9,944 nucleotides of DNA from positions 437,284 through 447,227 of the forward strand of contig HF994935.1 of NCBI GenBank assembly GCA_000434295.1. Direction: 5' to 3'. This DNA comes from Acetobacter sp. CAG:977. Its GTDB lineage: Bacteria; Pseudomonadota; Alphaproteobacteria; CAAGCB01; CAG-977. Made by a program: the position numbers and the translations under genes. Shown in pieces: positions 1 through 6,289 of this stretch. The notes under the pieces are model-generated. The model was not told where the DNA came from, searched no databases, and saw only the letters and a program-made list of their open reading frames with translations. The stretch's first letter is position 1. The number at the start of each line of letters is the position of its first letter.

Positions 1-1210
1 CGAAACGCGCAAACGTAACGATGCCGTTATCGATTTTCAAATTAAACGCCCCCGTAATGGACGCAACGTCCAAATCGCGGCGGCGCGCCAGTTTATAGGC
101 TTTGAAAATATGGTCTTCGGGCAGTTTCGGAATAATGATTTTTTCCAAAACTTCGTTCGGCTTCAGTTCGGTTTGGTGATAGCCGATATAAAAGTTTTCA
201 ACGGGCATTTCGCGCCGTCCGTCTTTGGAACGCAAAACAATCGTGGCGCCCAAAGCCATCAATGACGGAATGGAATCCGCAATCGGCGCGCCGTTGCAAA
301 TGTTCCCGCCGACCGTGCCGACCGTTCTGATTTGGTTGGAACCGATGCGGCGGACGATTTTTTCAAACGGGGGAAACAGCTTTGCCAGACTTTTAATCAG
401 CGAAGCGTAGGGAACTGCGGCGCCGACAACCAAAGCGTCGTCGGTTTCTTCCAAAACGTTCAGTTCGGGAACGCAGTCCAGACCGATAACGGCGGGAAAG
501 CGTTGCATTCCTTTGCTGACTTCCAACCCCAAATCTGTTCCGCCGGCCATAAAGTGAGCGTCGGGATATTCTTCTTTTAAATCCAACAGCTGGGTTATCG
601 AACGCGGAGCAAAGTAACGTTGTCCGTCATATTCGTAATCCAAGGGGGTCGTGCGTTGTATCGCATTTAATTCCTGAACGATTTTTGCTTCGTTTTTCGA
701 AAAACGGTCATCGTTTTTGCAGGCGATTTTTCTGGCAACGTCGATGATGGGGCGGTATCCCGTGCAACGGCACAAATTCCCTGCCAGAATGTCAAAGATG
801 TCTTCGTCGGTGGCGGGTGTTTCGCCTTCCCAATGATAAAGAGCAAACAGGCTCATGATAAATCCGGGCGAACAAAAACCGCACTGGGTGCCGTGCATGT
901 CGACCATTGCCTGTTGTATGGGATGAAGCGTGCCGTCGGGATTTTTGACCCCTTCGACGGAAATCAGGTATTTGCCGTCAATGCGCGGCAACAACAGAAT
1001 ACAGCTGTTGACGGCGCGGTAACGCATTTTGCCGTTGACGGCTTCGCCGATGATGACGGTGCACGCGCCGCAATCGCCTTCGGCACATCCTTCTTTCGTG
1101 CCGGTCAGGCCTTCAACGGTGCGCAGATACTGCAAAACGGTCATGGTCGGGGATACGTTCGTGATTTCCCGTTTTTGACCGTTCAGATAAAAACAAATTG
1201 CATCTGACAT
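1..1210 (-). CDS. xdhA: Xanthine dehydrogenase small subunit (2Fe-2S and FAD domains), 3' end cut by the window edge
   Basis: This subunit passes electrons from the molybdenum subunit (XdhB) through two 2Fe-2S clusters to FAD during oxidation of hypoxanthine and xanthine to urate in the cytoplasm. Reading from the ATG at 1210, a plant-ferredoxin-like domain carries C42, C47, C50 (GCAEGDCGAC) and C70. The second Fe-S domain has C110-GF-C113 and C147-R-C149 (LCRCTGYR). From about residue 185 an FAD-binding domain of the molybdopterin dehydrogenase type follows, with MAGGTDLG, TVGGNICNGAPIADS, and then KLARRRDLDVASITGAFNL at the start of the CO-dehydrogenase-flavoprotein-like C-terminal domain. 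The frame is open for 403 codons to the left edge; two-domain XdhA proteins are usually about 460-490 residues, so the end is missing. GAGG nine bases before the ATG supports the start. xdhB would be expected downstream, outside the window. Other members of the family oxidise aldehydes or nicotinate, so the exact substrate is inferred. Confidence 0.93.
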   Translation of the reverse strand, partial: MSDAICFYLNGQKREITNVSPTMTVLQYLRTVEGLTGTKEGCAEGDCGACTVIIGEAVNGKMRYRAVNSCILLLPRIDGKYLISVEGVKNPDGTLHPIQQAMVDMHGTQCGFCSPGFIMSLFALYHWEGETPATDEDIFDILAGNLCRCTGYRPIIDVARKIACKNDDRFSKNEAKIVQELNAIQRTTPLDYEYDGQRYFAPRSITQLLDLKEEYPDAHFMAGGTDLGLEVSKGMQRFPAVIGLDCVPELNVLEETDDALVVGAAVPYASLIKSLAKLFPPFEKIVRRIGSNQIRTVGTVGGNICNGAPIADSIPSLMALGATIVLRSKDGRREMPVENFYIGYHQTELKPNEVLEKIIIPKLPEDHIFKAYKLARRRDLDVASITGAFNLKIDNGIVTFARF

Positions 1211-1285
1211 AAAAGTCTGCCTCTTCCTTTCAATTAAGCTGACAATCAGGATAAAATTTTTCCTGTTTCTTTACCAGCAAAAAAG

Positions 1286-1323
1286 AAAAAAGCGCCAAAG
1301 TCTCAACGAGTTGGCGCTTTTTA
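1286..1323 (-). terminator. Rho-independent terminator between the 1344-2090 gene and xdhA
   Basis: A perfect 8-bp stem (AGCGCCAA at 1291-1298 with TTGGCGCT at 1311-1318) closes a 12-base loop that can form a further CTC/GAG pairing. An A-rich tract lies on the left and TTTTTATTT on the right, so the hairpin has a T-run on either strand. It is 20 bases past the stop of the minus-strand gene 1344-2090 and ahead of xdhA, so its natural role is to end that transcript. The rest of the gap, 1211-1285, holds the xdhA leader and ribosome binding site but no convincing -35/-10 pair. Confidence 0.85.
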
Positions 1324-1343
1324 TTTAAATGGTTGAAAATTTG

Positions 1344-2090
1344 TCAGCTTTGAACGCTTTTTTTGCTTTCCGCGTCGGCGTCGTCGATTTTGTCGGCGGC
1401 GTTCCGACGAGAGAGGCGAAGATCGTCAACGGCGCGCTGTGCGGCGGGCAGGGCGGCTTTGGAGCTTTTGGTCAAATCCGCCGCCGTGCGTTCTTGTGCC
1501 AAATCGTGACCGAGAGCGTTTTGATAGCTTTTTTCAATGGCAAGACCGCTTTTGACGATGTTGTCCAACGTAATGCCTCCGCGTTTTTCCGCCGCGCGGT
1601 AAAAATCGATTCCGACGTGCGTTTCTTCGATCGTTTTCGTGAGGTGTTTTAAAGCGGCATGCAGTTCTTTTTTCGGATTCGACGGATTGAAAATGTTGTT
1701 GGCGGTATTTTTGATACTGCTCCACATCCCTTTTTTCTCGTCGCGGATTTCCTCAATGTCCGGAGAAATTCCCGAAAAACAGTCTTGTTTTGTCAGCATG
1801 AAAGATATTTTTTGTTCGATGTTTTCTGCGGGATACGCCGCGTCATAAGCTTTGACGGCTTTGTTCAATCGGGAAAAAGCCGCTGACATGCGGCGGGTTT
1901 CTTCAATTTTTCGGCGGTTTGATTTTTCCGATTCCGCCCAGTATCGGGAACGCCGTTCTTCCAAAGAAATGTCTTTTTTAACGGCGTCAAGTCCGTCCTT
2001 GGCATTTTTTGCCGCTTCGACGCTAAAATCATCATTGCGTTTTCCCGTAATTTCAATATCGTTTTTATGAGGGGTGTTTTCTTGCGACAT
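1344..2090 (-). CDS. Hypothetical charged, alpha-helical protein, 248 aa
   Basis: I do not recognise this protein. It is soluble-looking: no signal peptide and no membrane segment. Composition is rich in Lys, Glu, Asp, Arg and Ala. Residues about 20-75 and about 150-248 look strongly helical and may form coiled coil; the first region contains the run EERRSRYWAESEKSNRR. The middle (about 85-150) is less charged and holds MLTKQDCFSGISPDIEEIRD followed by GMWSSIKNTANNIFNPSNP. The frame stays open to an ATG at 2192, but the ATG at 2090 is preferred. It has AGGAG nine bases upstream, the promoter at 2130-2158 puts the RNA start inside the longer version, and the longer version would overlap bioG. 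It is flanked by its own promoter and terminator and so looks like a single-gene transcript. A structural, secreted or regulatory role would be guesswork. Confidence 0.75.
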   Translation of the reverse strand: MSQENTPHKNDIEITGKRNDDFSVEAAKNAKDGLDAVKKDISLEERRSRYWAESEKSNRRKIEETRRMSAAFSRLNKAVKAYDAAYPAENIEQKISFMLTKQDCFSGISPDIEEIRDEKKGMWSSIKNTANNIFNPSNPKKELHAALKHLTKTIEETHVGIDFYRAAEKRGGITLDNIVKSGLAIEKSYQNALGHDLAQERTAADLTKSSKAALPAAQRAVDDLRLSRRNAADKIDDADAESKKSVQS

Positions 2091-2129
2091 TTCGGGAAAC
2101 TCCTGTTTTAAAAGGGTAAAAACGGCTGA

Positions 2130-2158
2130 ATTGTACCTTTTTTTCGTATTTCTGTCCA
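2130..2158 (-). promoter_or_regulatory. Sigma70-type promoter for the 1344-2090 gene
   Basis: On the minus strand TGGACA (2158-2153, five of six to TTGACA) is followed by a 17-base spacer and TACAAT (2135-2130, five of six to TATAAT). Transcription would begin near 2123, about 33 bases before the ATG at 2090, with the AGGAG ribosome site inside the leader. I found no comparable plus-strand promoter for bioG in the same gap. Confidence 0.7.
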
Positions 2159-2180
2159 GATTTGATAAGGAAAGCGCTGC

Positions 2181-2822
2181 ATGAAAACACATCTGATCAA
2201 CAACGCTAATTCAAAAGATTTAATGATTTTTTTGTTGGGCTGGGGGATGGATTACCTGCCGATGGTTCCCGTCGTCGGAGAACGCAATGTTTTGTTCGTT
2301 TACGATTATACGGATTTAAAGCTGGAGTTTGATTTTTCCAAATATAAAAATTTCACGTTGGCGGCTTTTTCGTGCGGCGTATTTATGGCACCGTTTTTAA
2401 AAGAAAAACTGCCGACAGTTTCCAAAGCAACGGCCTTCTCGGGCGTTTTCGAACTGTTTAATCCCGAATTCGGGCTGACGCCGGAAGTCATCAGCGTTTT
2501 TAAAGGAATTACGTTAGATAATTATATGGATTTTCGCCGCGATTACCTGTTGGATACGCAAAGCGAACTTGAAAAATTTAACAAACACGCTCCTTTGCGC
2601 ACGATCGAATCTTCTTTGGCAGAGCTTGACGCGCTGGAGCGTTATGACAAGACGTTCCCCAAAACGGGATATCCTTTTTCGCGTGTTTTTATCGGCAAAA
2701 ACGACCGTATCATCCCCGCAAAAAATCAGGAAAAAGCATGGAAAGACTTAAAACCCGAAATTGTTGAAGGGGGGCATTTTCTCTTTTATAATCACGGGAA
2801 TCTGGATTTCTTTTTTAATTAA
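2181..2822 (+). CDS. bioG: Pimeloyl-[ACP] methyl ester esterase, BioG family (DUF452), 213 aa
   Basis: An alpha/beta hydrolase of the BioG (DUF452) type. In organisms that make pimelate by the BioC route, these enzymes remove the methyl group from pimeloyl-ACP methyl ester so that BioF can use the product for biotin synthesis. Visible features are the N-terminal FLLGWGMD segment (17-24), the nucleophile in AFSCGV with Ser64, the acid in IGKNDRIIPAKNQ with Asp175, and the base in EGGHFLFY with His199. These give the full Ser-Asp-His triad in the expected order and a normal family length. The start at 2181 follows AAGGA by about nine bases. The stop is ten bases before the anmK ATG, so the two genes are probably co-transcribed. 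No bioC is present in the window, although the two often neighbour or fuse. The biotin role is inferred from family membership; a related carboxylesterase activity is the alternative. Confidence 0.85.
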   Translation: MKTHLINNANSKDLMIFLLGWGMDYLPMVPVVGERNVLFVYDYTDLKLEFDFSKYKNFTLAAFSCGVFMAPFLKEKLPTVSKATAFSGVFELFNPEFGLTPEVISVFKGITLDNYMDFRRDYLLDTQSELEKFNKHAPLRTIESSLAELDALERYDKTFPKTGYPFSRVFIGKNDRIIPAKNQEKAWKDLKPEIVEGGHFLFYNHGNLDFFFN

Positions 2823-2832
2823 GGCGCAAAAA

Positions 2833-4209
2833 ATGATTTTAACCATCGGCGTGATGACGGGAAATTCTTTAGATGCGGCGGATGCCGTCCTGACGTCGTT
2901 TGACGGGGCGAAAATTAAAGACGTCTGTTCGTCTACGGTTAATTTTCCTCAAAAGCTTCGCGAAGATTTGCTTGGCGTGCGCCGACTGGTTTTTGAAAAC
3001 AAAGCCGATATGGCAACCGTTTCCCGAAATCCGTTTTTTGTAAAAACCGTGAAAGAATATACGGAACTTGTGGCGCAAAGCGTCAACGGATTGGTTGAGA
3101 AGTCGGGCATTCCCAAAAGCGATATTGCCGCAATCGGTTTTCACGGACAGACGTGCGACCATTTTCCGCCCTCTGTCGCAAAAGGGGAAGATCCGTACAC
3201 GCTTCAAATCGGCGATCCCGAATTGTTGGCGGAACTTACAGGGATGCCCGTTATTTTTGATTTTCGTTCCGACGATATTATGAACGGCGGGGAAGGGGCT
3301 CCTTTGGCGCCTGTTCATAACGCTCATATCGCGGTGGATTTAAAGGAAAAAGGATTATTTCCCGCAGCTTTTTGTAACGGAGGAAATACGGGAAACATTT
3401 CGGTCATATCGATTCGGAACGGGGAAACCGCCGTTTCGGGATGGGATACGGGGCCTTTCAACCATTTTCCCGATTATATGATGCGTCTGGTACGCAAAGA
3501 ACCGTATGACGCCGACGGATTTTACGGATCGTTGGGAAACGTTATGCCGGATTTGTTGGCGGAACTGTTTGAAAAAGCCGCCGTAACGAGGGACGGAGGC
3601 AATTTTTATTTGCAACCTCCTCCGAAATCGTCCGATCCGTCATGGTACAGGTTGCCCGATGCGTGGCGGGAATATGCTTTTGAGAATGCTTTGCGCACGG
3701 CGGAATATTTAAGCGCTTACGGATTTTTTTATACGCTGTCGTTCGTGGGCGAAGACGTTGAAATGCCGACGGCATTTTTATTGTTCGGCGGCGGATGGAA
3801 AAATCCTTTGATACGCGGTGATTTTCAGAATTTGTTGCAAGGGCGCGGCTTTGTTTTGCCCGAACACAAAGAAGTTTTTGAAAAAATCAGAAGCCGTTTT
3901 TCAAAAACGCCCGTTGTGCAGGAATCGGGCGTAACGGGGTATGACGGCACATATATGGAAGCGCGCATTTTTGCGGACATGGCGTATTGTCGGATCGTCG
4001 GCGAACCTTTTACGTTTCCGCAAGGGACGGGGTGTTCACGGCCGACGGTGGCGGGGATAATCGCTTTTCCCGAAACGGGGGGCGACCTTTTGAAAAGGCT
4101 TTTGAAAGAACGCGGGACGCAAACGATTAAAGGGCAAAAGCTGACTCAAAACGTGCCGAAGCTTTATAACCGCGCCGCGAAAGGGTGGCAAAAAAAGCTT
4201 AATCAGTGA
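2833..4209 (+). CDS. anmK: Anhydro-N-acetylmuramic acid kinase, long divergent form, 458 aa
   Basis: AnmK hydrolyses the 1,6-anhydro ring of anhydro-MurNAc and phosphorylates it to MurNAc-6-phosphate, the entry step for recycling murein sugars in the cytoplasm. The ASKHA-fold kinase motifs appear in order: GVMTGNSLDAADA (6-18, phosphate loop), GFHGQT (102-107), LQIGDPELLAELTG, GGEGAPLAPVHN (from 152), GWDTGPFN with the presumed catalytic Asp205, GGGWKNPL (from 319), and SGVTGYDGTYMEA (365-377). Several are altered from the common form; the phosphate loop is usually MSGTSLDG. The protein is about 90 residues longer than E. coli AnmK, with extra sequence around 50-75 and 260-300 and a 40-residue Lys-rich tail after AFPE. 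The start at 2833 is chosen because TTAAGG lies eight bases upstream and the motif begins there; an upstream in-frame codon would overlap bioG. Substrate change is possible given the divergence. Confidence 0.85.
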   Translation: MILTIGVMTGNSLDAADAVLTSFDGAKIKDVCSSTVNFPQKLREDLLGVRRLVFENKADMATVSRNPFFVKTVKEYTELVAQSVNGLVEKSGIPKSDIAAIGFHGQTCDHFPPSVAKGEDPYTLQIGDPELLAELTGMPVIFDFRSDDIMNGGEGAPLAPVHNAHIAVDLKEKGLFPAAFCNGGNTGNISVISIRNGETAVSGWDTGPFNHFPDYMMRLVRKEPYDADGFYGSLGNVMPDLLAELFEKAAVTRDGGNFYLQPPPKSSDPSWYRLPDAWREYAFENALRTAEYLSAYGFFYTLSFVGEDVEMPTAFLLFGGGWKNPLIRGDFQNLLQGRGFVLPEHKEVFEKIRSRFSKTPVVQESGVTGYDGTYMEARIFADMAYCRIVGEPFTFPQGTGCSRPTVAGIIAFPETGGDLLKRLLKERGTQTIKGQKLTQNVPKLYNRAAKGWQKKLNQ

Positions 4210-4251
4210 TGATTCTCACGCATTTTTAAAAAATATAGTCCTTAGGCTTTA

Positions 4252-4281
4252 TTGACAGGTTGTGCTGTTGCCTGCCATCAT
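4252..4281 (+). promoter_or_regulatory. Candidate promoter for the repeat-protein gene
   Basis: A perfect TTGACA (4252-4257) is followed after 18 bases by CATCAT (4276-4281), which matches TATAAT at four positions including the key second A and last T. RNA would start near 4288, about 20 bases before the preferred ATG at 4309. An alternative -10, CATAAA at 4279-4284, would need a 21-base spacer. The rest of the 4210-4308 gap shows no clear terminator for anmK, only a weak GTGA/TCAC pairing. Confidence 0.45.
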
Positions 4282-4308
4282 AAATACATGATGACGAAAG
4301 GGTGGGCG

Positions 4309-5214
4309 ATGGCGATGTTGCAGTCTTTTCTGAACTCAAAGAAAGTTACGGCTTTCCCCTGCGGGGCTTCCGCAGGGACGAGGGAAAGGCTCGGTTCGTC
4401 GGAATTGTTTTCTTTATCGTTGCCCCATGCAGAGATTCGCCCTTTGGATCGTCCTGATTTTTTCCGTGCTCAAAAGGATATGGATGTGGAAGCCGTTTTA
4501 AGCCGCGCCGCGGTATTGCTTGCCAAAAAGCGGGCAGAACTGGCAGGCAGGGACGACATTACGCCAAGCGAGCTTCGTCATGCGGCAAGGGATATTCCCG
4601 TTAATCCGCCTTGGAGCACCGCCGCGGTGATTTTGGCGGGGTTTGAAGCGGAAAAAGCGGGAAAGAAATATGTTTCGTCTTCGGATATCAGCAAGGCGGC
4701 GGAAAAAATAACCTGCCCGCTGAAAGAAGCGGCTCCGACGGTTTTGCTGGCTGTCGTGCGCGCCGAACTTTCCGGAGCCGAGACAGCCGATTTGGACGCG
4801 GCTTATGCCGATGTTCCCAAAGACGATCCGAACGTTCCCAAAGACGATCCGAACGCCGCCGCTGCCGTTTTGTTGGCGGTGGAACGGGCAAAGGCTTCCA
4901 AAAATTCAGAGATTTCAAAGCGCGATATCGACGCCGCACTGCGCGACATGCCGGGCAATCCCCGTTGGAACGAAGCCGCCGTTATGATAGCGGCTCATGA
5001 CGTTTATGCGCGCAAGGGAACGGAAATAGGTTTATCCGATTTAAAACGCGGATTGCACAAAATCGTCGGAGAAGCCTCAATTGCGCCGGCGGTATCCTTG
5101 TTGGCGCTCATGCGTTCGGAACGCAGGGCGGACGCACGGGAAAAGAATTTGCGTCGAAACAATACGCTTTCTCCGATTGTCGTGTCAGTGCAACGCTTGA
5201 GTCAAACAAGATGA
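4309..5214 (+). CDS. Hypothetical protein with five and a half degenerate 38-aa helical repeats, 301 aa
   Basis: I do not recognise this family. The first 57 or so residues are non-repetitive and include the stretch encoded by a palindrome. From about residue 64 a repeat recurs: an Ala-rich helix like AAVLLAKKRAELAG, a short loop ending in I-x-x-S-D/E, and a second helix like LRHAARDIP closed by NPPW or NPRW. The aligned Val residues fall at 69, 107, 145, 187 and 225, and a half repeat begins near 263, so the period is 38 except for a 42-residue third unit. That unit contains a duplicated VPKDDPN. No signal peptide, membrane segment or catalytic motif is seen; an all-helical solenoid or scaffold is a guess. 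The ATG at 4309 is chosen because AAAGGG precedes it by six bases and a promoter lies just upstream. TTG at 4252 is the -35 box, and the ATGs at 4288 and 4291 have no ribosome site. The 3' end overlaps mutY tail to tail by 13 bases. Confidence 0.75.
   Translation: MAMLQSFLNSKKVTAFPCGASAGTRERLGSSELFSLSLPHAEIRPLDRPDFFRAQKDMDVEAVLSRAAVLLAKKRAELAGRDDITPSELRHAARDIPVNPPWSTAAVILAGFEAEKAGKKYVSSSDISKAAEKITCPLKEAAPTVLLAVVRAELSGAETADLDAAYADVPKDDPNVPKDDPNAAAAVLLAVERAKASKNSEISKRDIDAALRDMPGNPRWNEAAVMIAAHDVYARKGTEIGLSDLKRGLHKIVGEASIAPAVSLLALMRSERRADAREKNLRRNNTLSPIVVSVQRLSQTR
4352..4388 (+). repeat. Nested palindrome inside the 5' end of the repeat-protein gene
   Basis: CCCTGCGG (4357-4364) pairs exactly with CCGCAGGG (4370-4377) around the loop GGCTT. 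Outside it CTTTC (4352-4356) pairs with GAAAG (4384-4388), leaving six unpaired bases on the right. No T-run follows on either strand, so it is not an intrinsic terminator. It begins 43 bases after the A of the start codon and encodes the segment FPCGASAGTRE. It could act as a leader RNA structure or be a small palindromic element that inserted in frame. Confidence 0.7.
4498..5133 (+). repeat. Array of about 5.5 degenerate protein-level repeats, period 38 codons
   Basis: The repeats are clear only at protein level. Five full units and one partial unit each begin with an A-A-V-hydrophobic core and mostly end in a charged turn. Units 1 and 4 are closest to each other, sharing the ends RDIPVNPPW and RDMPGNPRW. 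Divergence at DNA level shows the array is old, apart from the exact 21-bp duplication inside unit 3. Confidence 0.65.
4813..4854 (+). repeat. Exact 21-bp tandem duplication (two copies)
   Basis: The 21 bases at 4813-4833 recur without change at 4834-4854, each encoding VPKDDPN. The length is a multiple of three, so the frame is kept. It accounts for the longer third repeat unit, and the perfect identity points to a recent event or to continuing slippage. Confidence 0.95.
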
Positions 5215-6215
5215 GCGTCTTTTGCTTTTTTAAAAACTTTCAGCATTAAAGTCGAAAACGGATAATCTTTCAGACGGTTTAACGGCACGAAAAATCCGTC
5301 GGGAACAAAGTTTGCGTTTTCCGTATGCCCCGTTACCGCATTCAGAGTCAGACGAAAATGAGTGAACGTATGGGATATTTTTACCTCTGAAACGTGCCAT
5401 TCGTTCTCAAAAGGAAAAGAATTGTCGGTATTCCAGGGAAACTCGGTTAATCCGGACAACAGACCTTTTTCCGTTCTTTTTCTGACCAGAATTTCGTTGT
5501 TTTTATTCAAAATAATAAAAACATAGCCGTTTTTTTCGAGCTTTTCGGGTTTTCGGATGTTTGGAATTGATGCGGTCAGATTTTTTTTACGGGCAACGCA
5601 TTCTTCTTTCCACGGGCAATGTTCGCAAACAGGCGAACGTGGCGTGCAAACCGTTGCGCCCAGATCCATGATTGCGGACGAATAATCGGCGGCGCGGGTT
5701 TGAGAAACCATGGAAGACGCAAGGTCTTCTATTTTTTTTGTTAAAAGGGGAACGGGTTCTTCCCATCCTTTTAACCGGCACAGGACACGGATGACGTTCC
5801 CGTCAATGACGGCTTCGGGCAGGTTAAAACCCAAAGAAGCGACGGCAGCGGAAGTATAAGGTCCGATACCCGGCAGCTTTTTAAGTTCGTCGCGATTATC
5901 GGGGAATTTTCCGCCGTAATCTTTGACGACTTTTTTTGCGCATTCGTGCAGTTTTTTTGCGCGCGTGTAATATCCCATTCCCTGCCATAAAAGCAGGACG
6001 TCCTGCAACGGCGCGTTTGCCAACGCGTTGATGTCGGGGAATTTTGCGATAAACTTCTGAAAATAAGGAATGACGGTTTTGACGGTTGTCTGTTGCAACA
6101 TAATTTCGGACAGCCAGACTTCGTAGGGATTGTGATGAGCGCCGCCTTTGACGCGCCAAGGCAAATCCCTGCCGTTTTTTTCGTACCAAACGAGAAGCTT
6201 TTCGGTTAAAGTCAT
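5202..6215 (-). CDS. mutY: A/G-specific adenine DNA glycosylase MutY, 337 aa
   Basis: MutY removes adenine mispaired with 8-oxoguanine, preventing G:C to T:A changes after oxidative damage. Counting from the ATG at 6215, the protein has LSEIMLQQT with catalytic Glu37, GMGYYTRA around Tyr82, the helix-hairpin-helix LPGIGPYTSAAV (114-125) and VIDGNV with Asp138. The numbering matches the E. coli enzyme. The 4Fe-4S loop follows as C190-x6-C197-x2-C200-x5-C206. The C-terminal third is the NUDIX-like domain that recognises 8-oxoG, with the FTHFRL segment in place of the usual FSHFHL. The longer reading from 6251 is rejected because AGGA lies seven bases before 6215 and the domain begins there. The stop overlaps the end of the convergent repeat-protein gene. 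The 74-base gap to the divergent DUF805 gene must hold both promoters; none is convincing. Confidence 0.96.
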   Translation of the reverse strand: MTLTEKLLVWYEKNGRDLPWRVKGGAHHNPYEVWLSEIMLQQTTVKTVIPYFQKFIAKFPDINALANAPLQDVLLLWQGMGYYTRAKKLHECAKKVVKDYGGKFPDNRDELKKLPGIGPYTSAAVASLGFNLPEAVIDGNVIRVLCRLKGWEEPVPLLTKKIEDLASSMVSQTRAADYSSAIMDLGATVCTPRSPVCEHCPWKEECVARKKNLTASIPNIRKPEKLEKNGYVFIILNKNNEILVRKRTEKGLLSGLTEFPWNTDNSFPFENEWHVSEVKISHTFTHFRLTLNAVTGHTENANFVPDGFFVPLNRLKDYPFSTLMLKVFKKAKDAHLV

Positions 6216-6289
6216 AGAAAAATCCTTTTTCGGGATTTTGATTAACCGCAAAGGAAAGATATGGCAACCGTTTTTTATCGGAGGTACGG

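Noticed and set aside
833..1207. A 124-codon plus-strand frame, with others at 225-580.
   Set aside because: These are antisense to xdhA, whose Fe-S and FAD motifs clearly identify the coding strand.
1329..1652. A 107-codon plus-strand frame opposite the hypothetical gene 1344-2090.
   Set aside because: No ribosome site precedes it and it begins at the edge of the terminator. The minus-strand frame has promoter, ribosome site and terminator.
2091..2192. A longer start (ATG at 2192) for the minus-strand hypothetical protein.
   Set aside because: It would overlap the bioG start and lie upstream of the predicted RNA start. The ATG at 2090 has AGGAG at good spacing.
4202..4225. A weak hairpin (GTGA/TCAC) with a short T-run after anmK.
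   Set aside because: Four base pairs are too few for an intrinsic terminator, and one arm overlaps the stop codon.
6216..6289. Possible mutY and DUF805 promoters: TTGCCA on the minus strand at 6267-6262 and TTGATT on the plus strand at 6238-6243.
   Set aside because: Neither has a -10 box matching more than about three positions at proper spacing, so I do not list them as features.
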